64,000 nt of DNA from positions 20,342 to 84,341 of the forward strand of contig JADDOH010001972.1 of NCBI GenBank assembly GCA_016648135.1, given 5' to 3'. Positions 53,450-64,000 of the stretch are shown piece after piece. The DNA is from Agrypnia vestita (lineage: Eukaryota; Arthropoda; Insecta; Trichoptera; Phryganeidae). The position numbers were made by a program, and so were the translations under genes. The notes under the pieces were generated by a model, which did no database searches, was not told the origin of the DNA, and saw nothing but the letters and a program-made list of their open reading frames with translations. Within the stretch, counting starts at the first letter, position 1. Each line of letters starts with the position of its first letter.

Positions 53450-54175
53450 CAAATGTTAAGGATCTCGGCGTTAAGGATCTGTGAGCAACCTGTCATTTCA
53501 CGATCACATAGAGGCGGTTAGTGGTAATGCATTGAAATTGTTAGGATTTGTTCTGCGTACAGCCAGGTTTTTCGAAAATACCCGCGTGCTGAGAACTCAT
53601 TACAACTCCTTGGTGCGAAGGAGACTCGAAAGTGGCTCGATGATTTGGGGGCCACGTGAGAGCAAGTACTCACTTTTGGTAGAGAAAGTACAAAAAAAGT
53701 TTCTAAGGTATCTCTACAAGAGTAAGAGCATTATCATTGGCTTTACCCAACCGAGTTTCTCCAGGGTATGCTTGGCTACAACAGTTTAGAGACTAGAAGG
53801 AATGTGTATTCCTGATTACGCATTTTTGTCGATTGTTGCGCGGTATGATCGATAATACTGAAATTATGCGGAGCATTGGTTTGTATGTTCCCATAATTAC
53901 CTAAGACAGCGTCAGCATCGATTGTTTCACATTCCAATATACAGAACCAACCTGCCAATGGTTATGCCTGTTAGAAGAGCTACTGCTATGCTGAACGATA
54001 TTAATTTGGATATCGATCTGTTCCATGTCTCTAGAGGGTATTCCGAAGCAGGATTCTCCTACACCTTTGATGTGAATGATTATATATGTTTAATATTGGC
54101 TTTTGTTGATATATGCTTATATAATTCTAACTTACTTATAGCATTGACGAATTAAATTTTGTATTTGTAATGTAC
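53450..54175 (+). pseudogene. Jockey/CR1-like LINE C-terminal third
   Basis: A VKDLGVKDL-stop start is followed by LSFHDHIEAVSGNALKLLGF, VLRTARFFENTRVLRTHYNS, LVRRRLESGSMIWGPRESKY and VEKVQKKFLRYLYK. After shifts come RRNVCL, then LFHIPIYRTNLPMVMPVRRA, TAMLNDINLDIDLFHVSRGY. This is the domain after the RT in LINEs of this group (KDLGV-x-FD-x-LSF). The RT box itself is absent. Confidence 0.78.
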
Positions 54176-54477
54176 ATGTTATATAAAAAGAAATGGATTG
54201 AAAGCTCACGGGATTCAGCTATGAGTACAGCATAAAAGGTCTTGAGGACTGTCGCCACCTGCTGAATGTCGTACAAAGTGATGCTGCGGTGTACGCCAGC
54301 ATGTGACGCAAAAATCATCTGAACGCGTCCGACGGACACGAAGGAGTCCGCGTATTTGAATTTAAGTATTAGAAGAAGCGCCAGAAACACTACCTACAAC
54401 CTGCACATGATCAATCGTATGAAAGAACAGAAGTAATTCGCAATAGGAGCGAGAATAAGAACCTAACCATATCCCGC

Positions 54478-54572
54478 TTACGCAGACGATGCACTATTAG
54501 TGGCTAATAATGAAACTGAAGCTGATCGCTGAGATGGTTTAGCCATGCGAAAAGGTTGAGTGAGGAAAGGAG
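54478..54572 (+). pseudogene. Tiny A/B-type LINE scrap with internal deletion
   Basis: AYADDALLVANNETE (the RT catalytic YADD) runs directly into LRWFSHAKRLSEER, joining regions normally several hundred bp apart. Confidence 0.6.
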
Positions 54573-55200
54573 GTTTTTGATATTGGATAGATCCAATAAG
54601 AACTCACTACTACATAACCATATGGACACACTGTAAAACACCTATGTGCTAAAAATGTATAAATGCCCTAGCTCAGTAGAATAATGTGAAAAGTTAAATA
54701 TTATTATTATATGTTTTAATTAAATCATCAATCATATATAACTATAAAAGATTACCTATCCCTGCTAGTTAAGATGTGTAGTTCAATCTCTCCAATGCGT
54801 ATGAAGCAGTTATCGCCGGCTCTACTTCAAAAAAAAAACCTACAAGGTACCGTCAAATTTGACACACGGTAGTCACACTCGATTCGATTAACAAAGTGGT
54901 GATTTTGAGATTCAGAGAATTGAATAATTTGGATAGTCGGGTTTCGAATGCATCGTGCAATTGAAAAAAACGGGCACGTCCTGGACGCTACCACAATAGC
55001 CATATCAATAAATAAAAATCAACAATGCACCAAACGGGGAAGAACAATGTTTAGAAAGGTTGATGTATTTTCGGTTGGGGCATTCACATTAGTGCCTCGG
55101 TGATCAGAATTTTTAATTGTTTTAATTTATTTCACCTCCTAGGCGTGCATGGACTGTCTTCTATACGATCGTCAGCAAATAATAATAATTATTAATTTTA
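54573..55200. other. No recognised gene
   Basis: AT-rich, no motif. Confidence 0.3.
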
Positions 55201-55204
55201 ATTA

Positions 55205-55790
55205 AACAACTGTGTACTAACCACGTTTCGGGTTTCGATACCACAGTATTTTCATCTTCATCAGGACGGATTATTATAATTTTTTATTTATTTCTTTTAA
55301 ATTTATTTATACATACGAATGAAGGCAGTTGCTTCACTAGACAATGTCTGTTCTGTAGCAACTACCTGTACAGTTTTTTTTTTTTAGTTTAGACATTAGC
55401 AAGATATAATATATATATATATATATTATATTAGAAATAAAATTTATATATTGTATGTAAGAAATAAACACAAACAAAAAACTACATATTAGAGAATTAT
55501 ACATTTAGACATTGTATATAGAGAGTAAAATCATTCAAACAGAAGCCAACAAAGCGGTTACCAAATGTAGGCAGACTACAAAACGAAAGCAATGTGTCAT
55601 ATGTGACAGCTAACTACACCTAACTAAAAGACAAACTAACTAACCATTATCTAGTCTAGCAAACAAATCAATTTTTGAACATGGGCGTGGTTACAGCTAT
55701 GGTGGGGGTAATTGAGAAATGGAACCCGAAATGGGGAATATGTCAAGTGTATTTGCTTGTTAATTATATTGGCTTTAGTGTTCAGTACAC
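55205..55790 (-). mobile_element. Penelope-like element 3' region, interrupted
   Basis: On the minus strand 55790-55620 matches the 3' noncoding part of the copy at 37210-37350 (AACACTAAAGCCAATATAAT, CAATTACCCCCACCATAGCT). The hammerhead follows at 55265-55222. Between them (about 55272-55620) lies an AT-rich insert ending in AAATAAATAAA on the minus strand, probably another LINE's 3' UTR. Confidence 0.72.
55222..55267 (-). ncRNA. Hammerhead ribozyme motif with lengthened stem II
   Basis: Minus strand: stem I GTC, core CTGATGA, then AGATGAAAATACTGTGGTAT, C, GAAACCCG. A short duplication (GATGA) lies inside stem II and the ACCGGT palindrome is altered. Confidence 0.5.
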
Positions 55791-55933
55791 ATGATCAATT
55801 TTTTTAAAGTTCTACATACGAGTATGTTTCAAATCTGAAAACATTTCGTTTATTTGAAGGGACTATGCTAGAGATATCTATAGCCTTTTCTCATGAGCTA
55901 GTTAGTATACATAGATATCGCAACTGGTAATGA

Positions 55934-56168
55934 TCGGGCACTTGCAGTGCGAACAAGAAGCATGACATTTTCCTAAGCATATATTTTGAAAATAACAGAA
56001 ATAAGATAATATATCTTGTAATATTCCTATCACAATAATTAACATATTCGGGTTTTAATACTTCATAATATTCTGCCAGATAAGTATTTAATTTCGTTTT
56101 TTTTTTCAAAAATATCCCAATCATCTTTAACTAAAAGTCATGCTTCTTGTTCTCACTGTACGCCCCTG
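55934..56168. mobile_element. hAT-type MITE, sibling of 39091
   Basis: Left GCAGTGCGAACAAGAAGCAT and right CTTCTTGTTCTCACTGTACG, CCCCTG. The interior palindromic AT-rich core matches 39091-39320 inverted. No clean 8-bp duplication because the left terminus has drifted. Confidence 0.7.
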
Positions 56169-56426
56169 ATAGTTGATACCTCTATATTTTAAAGTATTTT
56201 AAATACAAATTGTTGAATGTAAACTATTTAGATTGATAATGACCTCATAAGGCGAAACGCGTCTCAGAAAAAAGTTTTCTTATTTCCATATGTGTGATTA
56301 TGGAGTTCTATAAAGCCGAGTGTGTCTTGACCACTAGACCGGCCACAAATCTATACATTTTGATTGAAAGAGTTCATATCGATCTCTGAATCCTTCTTTT
56401 ATCTCCCCGCTCGTTACCGTTCCCGG
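56169..56426. other. No recognised gene
   Basis: Unassigned intergenic DNA. Confidence 0.3.
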
Positions 56427-57107
56427 CAGCGAATACGAATATTCGTATTCGCCGAATAGTGGACATTTACCGAATATTCGCCGGTATTCGCCGAATATCA
56501 CGAATATTAAAAACAAACTATTTACAACTGAACGCAACGCAAATTACGGTTTGGCTGTGCACCGTGTATCCAACTACGCACTCTATTATCGGGGATTCCC
56601 TTAACATTGAATGAATGGATTTGTTGAGTTCTCAAGTTGTCAATTGTTAATTGTTTCACAGCATAACATGAGTTCTTTCATCTAGTTTCGTTGTGTTATT
56701 AATAAGGTTGGGTGGTCATTTCATGTAGTTTTTGTTTTGTAATACGTCTTGTTCGTTCCATTTTATTTCCGTTGTGTATAAAAGTGTCGACTCAAAATAA
56801 TTTAAAATTAAATCTAATAACATGGCAAAAAACTGGCCCAGAAGTATTTTTCATTAAAGCCGTCCACTGTCGCTTCAGAAAGATTATTTTCGCTGGGAAT
56901 GTACAGACGGATCAAGGAAATCGTCTAACGCCTGAGAAGTTACAAAATGTTGCGCCTTTTGAACAAAAATTTGCCGGTGGTAAATTTGAATTATCAAATC
57001 TCTTAGTAAAAAAAGAACAGCGGTGTATTATTTATTACCTCGTTGAATTATTCGTATTCGCCGAATAGTAGGTTTGATATTTGTATTCGTGAAAATAGTA
57101 TTCGTTG
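56427..57107 (+). mobile_element. hAT transposon deletion derivative
   Basis: The ends CAGCGAATACGAATATTCG (56427) and ...GTATTCGTTG (57107) are imperfect inverted repeats. Subterminal CGTATTCGCCGAATAGT repeats occur near both ends. A piece of transposase coding sequence survives inside (56860-56995). No exact 8-bp duplication was found. Confidence 0.75.
56860..57068 (+). pseudogene. hAT transposase C-terminal dimerisation remnant
   Basis: The reading FRKIIFAGNVQTDQGNRLTP, then EKLQNVAPFEQ matches the conserved hAT C-terminal block (ER-x-FS-x-AGN...R-x-RL-x-PE-x...FL). This region packs transposase subunits together. The catalytic domain is deleted. Downstream codons up to 57068 are TIR-derived. 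Confidence 0.7.
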
Positions 57108-57435
57108 CAGCGCCCCGACTGAAGGGGTGGCGATCGATCCCGCAGGTGATCGTCACCGGAGCGGGCGGGGGGAGGTTCCCGTCTCCCGGCCCGGCAGATT
57201 GGCCGCTGAATAAGAGATGTCGCCGTGGAGCGGCATGAATGAAACATACGGCTATGCAAACAGGGCGCTCAAACGAGACGTCTATCCCCCAAGACGCGGG
57301 AGGCCGAGATGCTCCGACCCGAGGGAGATGAACGGCAAACGGTGCATCTTCATGAATACATTTATTCTCCGTCAAGAGCGCGAGTGTCGGCTAAACCGAG
57401 TAATAATATACTAAAAAAAATACTAACTTCTCGGA
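57108..57435. other. GC-rich patch, no gene
   Basis: CpG-rich with open frames on both strands (57028-57414) and no motif. Confidence 0.3.
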
Positions 57436-57449
57436 ATTCGCCAATCATA

Positions 57450-57777
57450 CTAACTAACTAACTAACTTACCATCACGCCGTTTCCCCGTGGGGGTAGGCA
57501 GAGAGGATAGAGCGCCATACTCTTCTGTCCTGACATACAACTTTCGCTTCGTATACATTCATACATCTTCGCATGCAAGCTCGACGGTTGTTCAGGCTTC
57601 TAACGGGACCATCTTCCAGTATCTGGTTAATCTGGTCATGCCACGTCTTCCGTGGTCGCCCTCTCTTTCTGGCGCCGTCAACACTTGCATCATTACCATT
57701 TTTTCCTCATTCATTCGCTCAACATGCCCAAACCACCTGAGCGACCCTATTTTAATTCTTTCTTATTTTTTATTTTT
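57450..57777 (-). mobile_element. LINE subfamily A with 14-bp TSD
   Basis: The minus strand carries the subfamily A tail (GTAA/GTTA mix at 57449-57475) and terminal block. The exact 14-bp duplication ATTCGCCAATCATA lies at 57436-57449 and 57778-57791. Confidence 0.92.
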
Positions 57778-57800
57778 ATTCGCCAATCATAATGTTTTAT

Positions 57801-58215
57801 AACTAACTAACCGTCACGCCGTTTCTCCGCAGGGGTAGGCAGAGAGGATTAAACGCCACACTCTTCTATCCTGGCACACCACTTTTGCTTCGGCCACATT
57901 CATACATCTTCTCATACAAGTTCTACGGTTGTTGCGGATTTTAACGGGGCCGTCCTCAAACACTTGTTGTATCTGATCATGCCAGGTCTTTCGCGGATGC
58001 CCTCTATTTCTGTTGCCTTCACCACTTGCCTCGTATATTTTCTTAACCATCCTTTCCTCGTTCATACGTTCCACATGACCTAACCATCTCACCACTCTTT
58101 TCTTTATTCTATCTACCACACTAAAGCCAGCGTTGCATTCACTTCTAATTTGTTAATTCTTTACTCTATCGACCAAAGATTTTCACACAAGCGTCTTAGT
58201 GACCGCATTTCTACC
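57801..58215 (-). mobile_element. LINE subfamily B with 9-bp TSD
   Basis: The minus frame VDRIKKRVVRWLGHVERMNE, ERMVKKIYEASGEGNRNRGH, PRKTWHDQIQQVFEDGPVKI, RNNRRTCMRRCMNVAEAKVV, CQDRRVWRLILSAYPCGE is uninterrupted over 101 codons. Duplication ATGTTTTAT at 57792-57800 and 58216-58224. The A insertion next door shares this junction. Confidence 0.9.
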
Positions 58216-58224
58216 ATGTTTTAT

Positions 58225-58971
58225 CATTAATTTAATTTACTATACTTATGTATTTTTTATTTGGTATCACATATTTAGTTAGGTATCTGTATAAAATTAT
58301 GCTAAAAGATGAGTTGTGCCGATTGTAAATATTAATTATTTTTAATATATATATCTATAAATTACTAATATAATAATAAATAAATTAAAAATAAATAATA
58401 ATAAATATAAAATAAACAAATTTTTAACTATTATCGTCGCTATCTAATAATAGACGTTAATAACAATATTTTTATATGTATATTCTGACAGTTTAGTCTG
58501 ACCACTTTGGCATAAAAAATGCCAAATTGGGTGGCGAAAATGTAGGGCAGAAATGGGAGCTATCGCTTATAAAACGGCCTTGAGTGTGTGGTGGGTCCCT
58601 CCTCACTGTTCTGACAACACAATTGCTGTATTTGTCCACTGCGGGATTATAATTTAATAAAAAACAAATTTACCAGCTGCGAAATGTATGTATACTATAA
58701 CATGAGAAGGATTACAGATGTCTCTAGCATACTCTCTTCAAAAGTATGGATGGTTTTAATTTGGAACATGTAAACAACTTTCAAAAGGTTGATACTGCGT
58801 GGATGTTCTTTCGATGGATACGAAATCTGGACAAAAGAAAGAAGATGGATTAAAAAAGAGGAAAAAAAATGTTATGGTCTCTGCCTACCCCTGCGAGGAA
58901 AAAAGGTAATGGTGAATTGCTAAGGAAAAATCGCGGTAATTTTGACTGCGTGAAAAGCAAGGTCTAAATAC
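58225..58971. other. No gene; short LINE-end scrap at 58873-58920
   Basis: CTCTGCCTACCCCTGCGAGG near 58880 is a B-type 3' end scrap. Otherwise AT-rich and unassigned. Confidence 0.35.
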
Positions 58972-59240
58972 AAAATTAGGTTGTTTGAGCATGTTGAGCA
59001 AATGAACAAGGAAAGAATGGTAAGAAAGATATATAACGCTAGTATTGACGGTGCCAGAAAGAGAGGGCGATCACGGAAGACGTGGCACGACCAGGTTAAC
59101 CAGATACTGGAAGATGGTCCCGTAAGAAGCCTCAACGATGTATGAATGTGGATACGGCGAGAGTTGTATGTCAAGACAGAAGAGTGTGGCGCTCTATCCT
59201 CTCTGCTCACCCCCACGGGAAGCGGATTGATGGTAAGTGT
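58972..59240 (+). mobile_element. LINE subfamily A, 3' end
   Basis: CLSMLSK-like drift, then EERMVRKIYNASIDGARKRG, RSRKTWHDQVNQILEDGPVR. A deletion skips the NNRRACMRR codons, then the RVWRSILSAHPHG block and GGTAAGTG tail follow. Confidence 0.8.
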
Positions 59241-59977
59241 ATAAAAAAAAATGAAAGTACATAATATCGAACCAATTTACGTTTTACTAATCAATGAAAC
59301 TCCAGCACCGATTGTATTCTCAACAATTCTCGTTTTCTTGCGCGCTTCCATATTTCCATACAAATTCAGAGCAACGAGACGTGGCCTTCCAGCTCATTTA
59401 AATTTACGAGACGTTTCGAAGCTAAAAAAACGATCGCATCCTCCGGGCAATGAGTTATAAACAGGAAAGCGAGGGGGAGCGGGACGGACGCGGGCATTAT
59501 TCGAGAGACTGAGAAGGACGGCGCCGGGAGAGCGAGACGAGAAATGTCTGACGGAGACAGAGTTCAGAGTGAATTTCAACGCCGCATTGTTAGTACGAAT
59601 CGAGCTAAAAATTGCAGACTGATAAAATTAACTTGATATATCGTGCTCTTGGAACTGAATACGATTCTAAAACTGTGATATTCTGACTCTTAAAATCATA
59701 ATTATTTTTAAAATGGCAAGAGAAGATATTACAATGGTTGTTGCTAACCCAATATTCTAAAATATAAGTCATTTGTCAAATGTCAACATTGCCAGCGCTG
59801 TGACGAAAATACTAGTTTTGATCATATATATTTGATCACAGTATAAAATTGTTCAGAGATGAAGTAAACCGCTTCTTTAGAAGAGGGGATTGCGCCGCCA
59901 CTCACCACAACAAATATTAAAAATACATTAATACTGAAGCTAAAGTATTCATTCTTGCATAATTCAATCTCTTGTTA
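59241..59977. other. No recognised gene; GC-rich bit about 59460-59580
   Basis: Short frames without motifs. Confidence 0.3.
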
Positions 59978-60918
59978 CAGTGGTTCCCAAAGTTGATAGG
60001 ACCGCGACCCACCAAAAAAAAATTCAATTTTTGGGACGGGAGGATGGTTAAGAAAATATACGGGGCGTGTGTTGAAGGCATCAGGAATAGAGGGCGTCCG
60101 CGAAAGACCTGGCATGATCAAATGTTACAAATATTGAAGGGTGGTCCTGTTAAAAGCCTCAACAACCCTAGAGAGTATGAATATAGCCGAAACAAAAGTG
60201 GTACGCCAAGATAGAATACGGCGTTCTATCCTCCTGCCTAACCCTGCGGGGAAATGGCGTGATGGTTAGTTAGTTAGTTACAAAAGACTGTTCAATTAAG
60301 AAAAGAAAAAACGTCCAAATATAATCGAAATTTTTAATTACGAAAAATATTAATGTGTGATATTTTAATGGGAAGGATACATTTGTTGCCTATTTCTGGG
60401 ATAACAGAATTAGCGTCGACTTCAATTTTAGTCACTTTTAATCGCAATGAATTCGGTACGTCCAATTTGTTTCTGTATTTAGTCTTAATAGAAACCATGG
60501 CAGATAATCCCACTTCACATAAGTATGAGGTAGTGAAGGGGAGAGGAGGAATTTCATGGCTTAGTCAGACAAGCAAGGATAGTGTCAGCAACGGAAAGCC
60601 AAAATTTTGCTAATTGCTTGCGATTAAAATTTCAGCGACGTATCTTCTGGTAAATCAATAAGCTCTTTACTCGTTGACATTTAAATTGGTATGCTATCTT
60701 GAAATGCATTACAAATCTATGTTATCCTGTCGAACCTTTTCATCTCTTCTTCGAAATAGACGGTAAGTTATTGTTTTACTCTGTTAAATGAGTGAAAATT
60801 GCAGACACTCCATTGATATCTGGTTGCAACACGACACCACCTGGACGAGACGTGTTGCGCGGTGTTGTGACTGCGACCCACCTAATATCTCGCGACCCAT
60901 AGTTTGGGAAATACCGCC
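59978..60918. mobile_element. hAT-like element, split by a LINE
   Basis: The left end CAGTGGTTCCCAAAGTTGAT...CGCGACCCACC and the inverted right end GGTCGCGA-GATATTAGGTG / GCGACCCATAGTTTGGGAAA match the CAGTGGTTCCCAAACTT-GGGTCGCGACCC pattern of hAT elements. The right tip has drifted (ATACCGCC) and no clear 8-bp duplication remains. An open frame at 60353-60613 has no recognised motif. A B LINE (60038-60279) is inside. Confidence 0.65.
60038..60280 (+). mobile_element. LINE subfamily B, 3' end, nested in hAT
   Basis: RMVKKIYGACVEGIRNRGRP, RKTWHDQMLQILKGGPVKSL, then small deletions in the CMRR block and a GTTAGTTAGTTAGTTA tail (60264-60280). Confidence 0.82.
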
Positions 60919-61741
60919 TTAGTAAATAAAGACGTCACTACCATCGTCGATCCGTTGACGGATAAAGTCCCCCCTTTGCTCTTCTGTCTTACTGCAATCT
61001 TTGCCACGTCACTCTAACTCCTCCGATAGTTTCGTCTATCCAACGAAACTTTATTCAACAATATTTAAAAAAACTTGAGTCAAAATCCATTTTGAACGCC
61101 ACATCCTTAAAATAAGAATCAGTACACAACTATTTAACGACAGAAACGAAAGAATATTCACGCGCGAGAGGGAAGGCTGCACGTCGATAAACAGAAGGTC
61201 CGCACGAGCGAAAGAGACGGCGCGACAGCAGGTGCACTATAAACAATACGCCTAATCCCAATCAGAATGACAATGGACATCAGTACCTAAAAATGTGTAA
61301 ATGTAATTAGGCGCAGAGTAAAAAGTGACGATGTAACTAACGGTTCCTTTTTGGTCGATTAAGACGGACAGAACAGAAATAAGGCGACGTAGTCTGTCAT
61401 CAGTCAAATAAATCAGAGGCACTCGATCCGCCGTATTAATATGCAGACTCACATACAGCGAGGCCCTGAATTCCATAAAAAAATATTTGCAAGTAAACAT
61501 TATTTTAAGTAGTTATATAAATAATTAGAGCTAATTTTATTTACTGGCTGCACTGTAAATAAAGTGGCCGTGCCTAGTAATATGAGCTTTTTTAAATTGC
61601 GGTAAAATGTATAGGTTTTATATTTGAATTTTTTTTTGCGTTCGACTAAAATTTATTAATGATTAATAATAAAAATTGAAAAATTATTAATGATCTTTTT
61701 TTTTTAAATATCCTCTAATTTTAATTTAACTTCGCCAATTA
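60919..61741. other. No recognised gene
   Basis: No motif; minus frame 61252-61500 unassigned. Confidence 0.3.
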
Positions 61742-62527
61742 TCTATACTAATATAAAAAGAGGTAAAGTTTGTAACTTTGGATGTAGAAGGTAATGTCCG
61801 AAACTACTCATCCGATTTCAAAAATTCTTTCACCAATATTTAGAAAGGACCTTCAGGGTGGACATAGGCCATATATTATCACGACAAAGTAAAAGGGCTT
61901 TTCGTGGTGACCTATTTTACAACTAAAGTCGAGGAAAAAATGGTCGAGCGATGCGTTTTTTACGAACGCTGCCTTAACGGTAAATATATATTTAAATATT
62001 TTCTAAAGAGAAGTTGTAGAACTCAAAAATTTCTATAAAAAAGTCCGCGACGACATATATCTTTATCTTTTTCTTTTAGTAGATCTGTTGATCTGTGATA
62101 CAGGAAACTACGCCTTCTGGGATGACGAGGTCCAGCTATCCATCCATCTTTTCGGTGGTCTTCCCGGTTGGCGTCGCAACGTCCAGACCAGGGATTTCAT
62201 TCTCTGCTGTATGCATGAGACTGTCAGTGTCCATTCTGGCTACGTGATCTCTCCGGACTCTCCTTCAGGATCTACTCCATCGCGCTTTGTCCTCTATTTT
62301 GCAGGTTTTACTTATGTCTGCATTTCGATCACGTGTTTTTCCAGTAATGGATCTCAGCACCTTCATTTCAGATGTTCTGAGGAGTCCTTTGGTGCGAACA
62401 GTGTCAGCCCGCGTTTCTACAGCGTATGTCATAATAGATCGCACACATGTCTTGCATATGTTGACTTTGCTTTCAATATCGTATATCTTTATGTTAAGGT
62501 TGTTAATACGCGGGCGAAGCCGAAGCG
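61742..62527 (+). mobile_element. Helitron, interrupted by a LINE
   Basis: The head TCTATACTAATATAAAAAGA, GGTAAAGTTTGTAACTTTGG matches the Helitron at 485 for about 320 bp. After the insert (62067-62481) it resumes ATGTTAAGGTTGTTAATACG and ends in the hairpin CGCGGGCGAAGCC, then GAAGCGTCTAAA, a drifted terminus. No Rep/helicase coding. Confidence 0.8.
62067..62481 (-). pseudogene. LINE C-terminal fragment with 11-bp TSD, inside Helitron
   Basis: The minus strand reads DIESKVNICKTCVRSIMTYA, VETRADTVRTKGLLRTSEMK, VLRSITGKTRDRNADIS, then CKIEDKARWSRS, RRDHVARMDTDSLMHTAEN. Same lineage as 41471-41915. Exact duplication TATATCTTTAT at 62056-62066 and 62482-62492. Reading through it restores the Helitron. 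Confidence 0.85.
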
Positions 62528-62562
62528 TCTAAAAATAAATTAAAATTGTAGTCATTTACTAT

Positions 62563-63035
62563 TGTCACGAGATGGCAAAAGCAGAAGGAATTGCACGTAA
62601 TCGATGATTTTGCAGCACTCTTCACCTTTTACGGTAAACTGTAAATTATTACAAACTTCTGGGGTAATTTAATAGATTCATAAAACGTCTAGAACACAAG
62701 TCTTTATAAATACGGCAGCATCATGATGCACGAACAGTTTGTTTCGACGTTTAGTGGAAGTCACAGATAAAGCGATAACGACAGCGAATCAAGAATAATC
62801 GACAAGCGATAAAATACCTACCGTCAAGCGAGAAGTTTTCTAGTACGAAACCAGCGAAACGAACTTGTAGCGAATTAAAGAACGCGTGGAATATTCAAGT
62901 GAATTACAAAATTATTAGTTCGAATTACAAAATTGTTGTAAATGAAAGAACGTTGCTTCGATTAAATTCTTGTCCAGTGACTTTGTTAAATAATAAAACG
63001 ATAATTAATTTTTATTGTTTCGCTTGCCTCCCACA
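62563..63035 (+). repeat. Possible LTR (retrotransposon), low confidence
   Basis: It begins TGTCACGAGATGGC and ends CCTCCCACA (TG...CA). A TATAAATA box lies at about 62704, an ACAGTTT initiator-like site about 30 bp later, and AATAAA near 62992. The following GGATCCCGTGACGTG resembles a BEL/Pao-type leader. No second LTR, coding region or 5-bp duplication was seen. Confidence 0.3.
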
Positions 63036-64000
63036 GCCAGGATCCCGTGACGTGAATATTAAAAAAAAAAAAAAATACTGTTATACAAACACAAAAAATC
63101 ACCATTCTCAAAGTTGACCAGACCACCGGAAAAGACAGCTGACAAAGGAAGCGAGTAAACATTTCATAGCGAATCATTTGTGAAGAATAATCCGCGGGTT
63201 ATTACCATTCACGACTCAAGACGCCTAATCCCAGGATGTAGCCAGCATCTCTGGGCACAGTTTTACAAGCTGCGTTTTTGTTTTGCCAACATCGTTTCAT
63301 TTCGACTTCCGTACTTTCGTTCCACCTCATAAAAATCAATAGTCAATAAAGTCGGTGTTTCTTGTGTAAGTTGCGAATGTCCCTGAAAAATATTGTTTTA
63401 AGGGTTATTCCGCCGTGGGTCTCCGACCTCTGTGACCGCCGTTTCGGATCTCATTGCAGGGACCATCGCGCGAAGAAAAAAATAATTTTAATTTCAAAAA
63501 GCTAACAAGGACGGACGCACAATAACTTCCATAAATTACATTTGTAAAGAACACAAACTTAAGGTGAGGGTATGGCCTCATTTGTGATGGGTTAGTGAGG
63601 AAATGGGAAATATGTATATTAAATAATGGATTATTCGTTAAATTCAATTGGTTATTAATTACATTAGATTCATTTTTGAGGGATATTTTGAATAATAACA
63701 TATGTGTAAAATTTCGATGCCGTTCTCTTTTTTAAAGTGTAGCCCCTATCTCTAATAGGTGGTTTGCGAATTCTTTAGAGAATAACAGAATTCTACGTTT
63801 TGCCTGTACTTTTATATGGAAATAATCATGGATACTGAAATGACAGAAAGCGACTAAAACCCCGACAGAAAAACCCTGGTACTTCAGGATGGGAGGCGTG
63901 GGACTAACGGCTCCACCCTGTCAAAAGCTTCTGTTAAGAAACTTCAGGAAGATAGCCTCGTGGAGGCGACTTCTTAAGGAGGCCAGGACCAACACTGGGT
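63036..64000. other. No recognised gene; hammerhead-like trace at 63405-63475
   Basis: The minus strand at 63475-63405 reads CGATGGTCCCTGCAATGAGA, TCCGAAACGGCGG, resembling the candidate at 32185. The last 200 bp (TACTTCAGGATGGGAGGCGT and on) look like the edge of a repeat that continues outside the window; not identified. Confidence 0.3.

Noticed and set aside
56238..56275. Hammerhead-like CTCATAAGGCGAAACGCGT
   Set aside because: The CTGANGA core is absent and no stem II can be drawn.
57488..57802. Plus-strand frame of 104 residues, and many like it (11206, 29120, 34255, 47634, 59216)
   Set aside because: All are antisense or off-frame readings of the same LINE A/B 3' end.

Overview
The window reads as AT-rich, gene-poor nuclear DNA from an arthropod, most likely an insect. 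I found no host gene I can name. It contains no bacterial operons, Shine-Dalgarno-led gene series or long ORFs. What can be recognised is almost all transposable-element (TE) debris of arthropod type: a cecropia-type mariner, insect-type Helitron ends, hAT and TTAA-flanked DNA elements, Penelope-like elements with hammerhead-ribozyme ends, tRNA-derived SINEs, and several non-LTR retrotransposon (LINE) lineages. I do not assign an order.

Layout. 0.4-6 kb: a small TIR element split by a Helitron, a hAT element with a perfect 8-bp target duplication, and the best LINE open reading frame here (CR1-like, 4.0-6.0 kb). 7-16 kb: LINE tails and hammerhead-bearing Penelope ends. 16-20 kb: SINE, Penelope ends, a mariner lacking its third catalytic Asp, and a foldback element split by a Penelope insertion. 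20-29 kb: a pogo/Tigger-like element, a 4.5-kb-spaced inverted repeat, more Penelope ends and a LINE nested in a LINE. 29-39 kb: LINE 3' ends, a large inverted-repeat transposon split by a LINE with a ~105-bp target duplication, and a Penelope element with a readable GIY-YIG endonuclease domain. 39-53 kb: hAT and TTAA elements, Penelope elements at 44.2-45.1 and 50.2-50.9 kb, and many LINE tails. 53-64 kb: Jockey/CR1-like LINE, adjacent LINE insertions, hAT elements and a Helitron interrupted by a LINE. Between them lie about fifteen GC/CpG-rich patches that are not obviously repetitive.

Two themes connect the parts. First, one pair of sibling LINE subfamilies (called A and B here) recurs about sixteen times as 5'-truncated copies. 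They end in a conserved codon block followed by (GTAA)n in A or (GTTA)n in B, and several copies have 9-14 bp target duplications. Second, hammerhead-ribozyme cores (CUGANGA, stem II, GAAA, short palindromic stem III) recur at roughly fifteen sites on both strands. They mark Penelope-like terminal repeats, usually as an inverted left end plus a direct right end. Exact target duplications let several nested insertions be ordered in time. Family names rest on reading motifs by eye; no database was searched.
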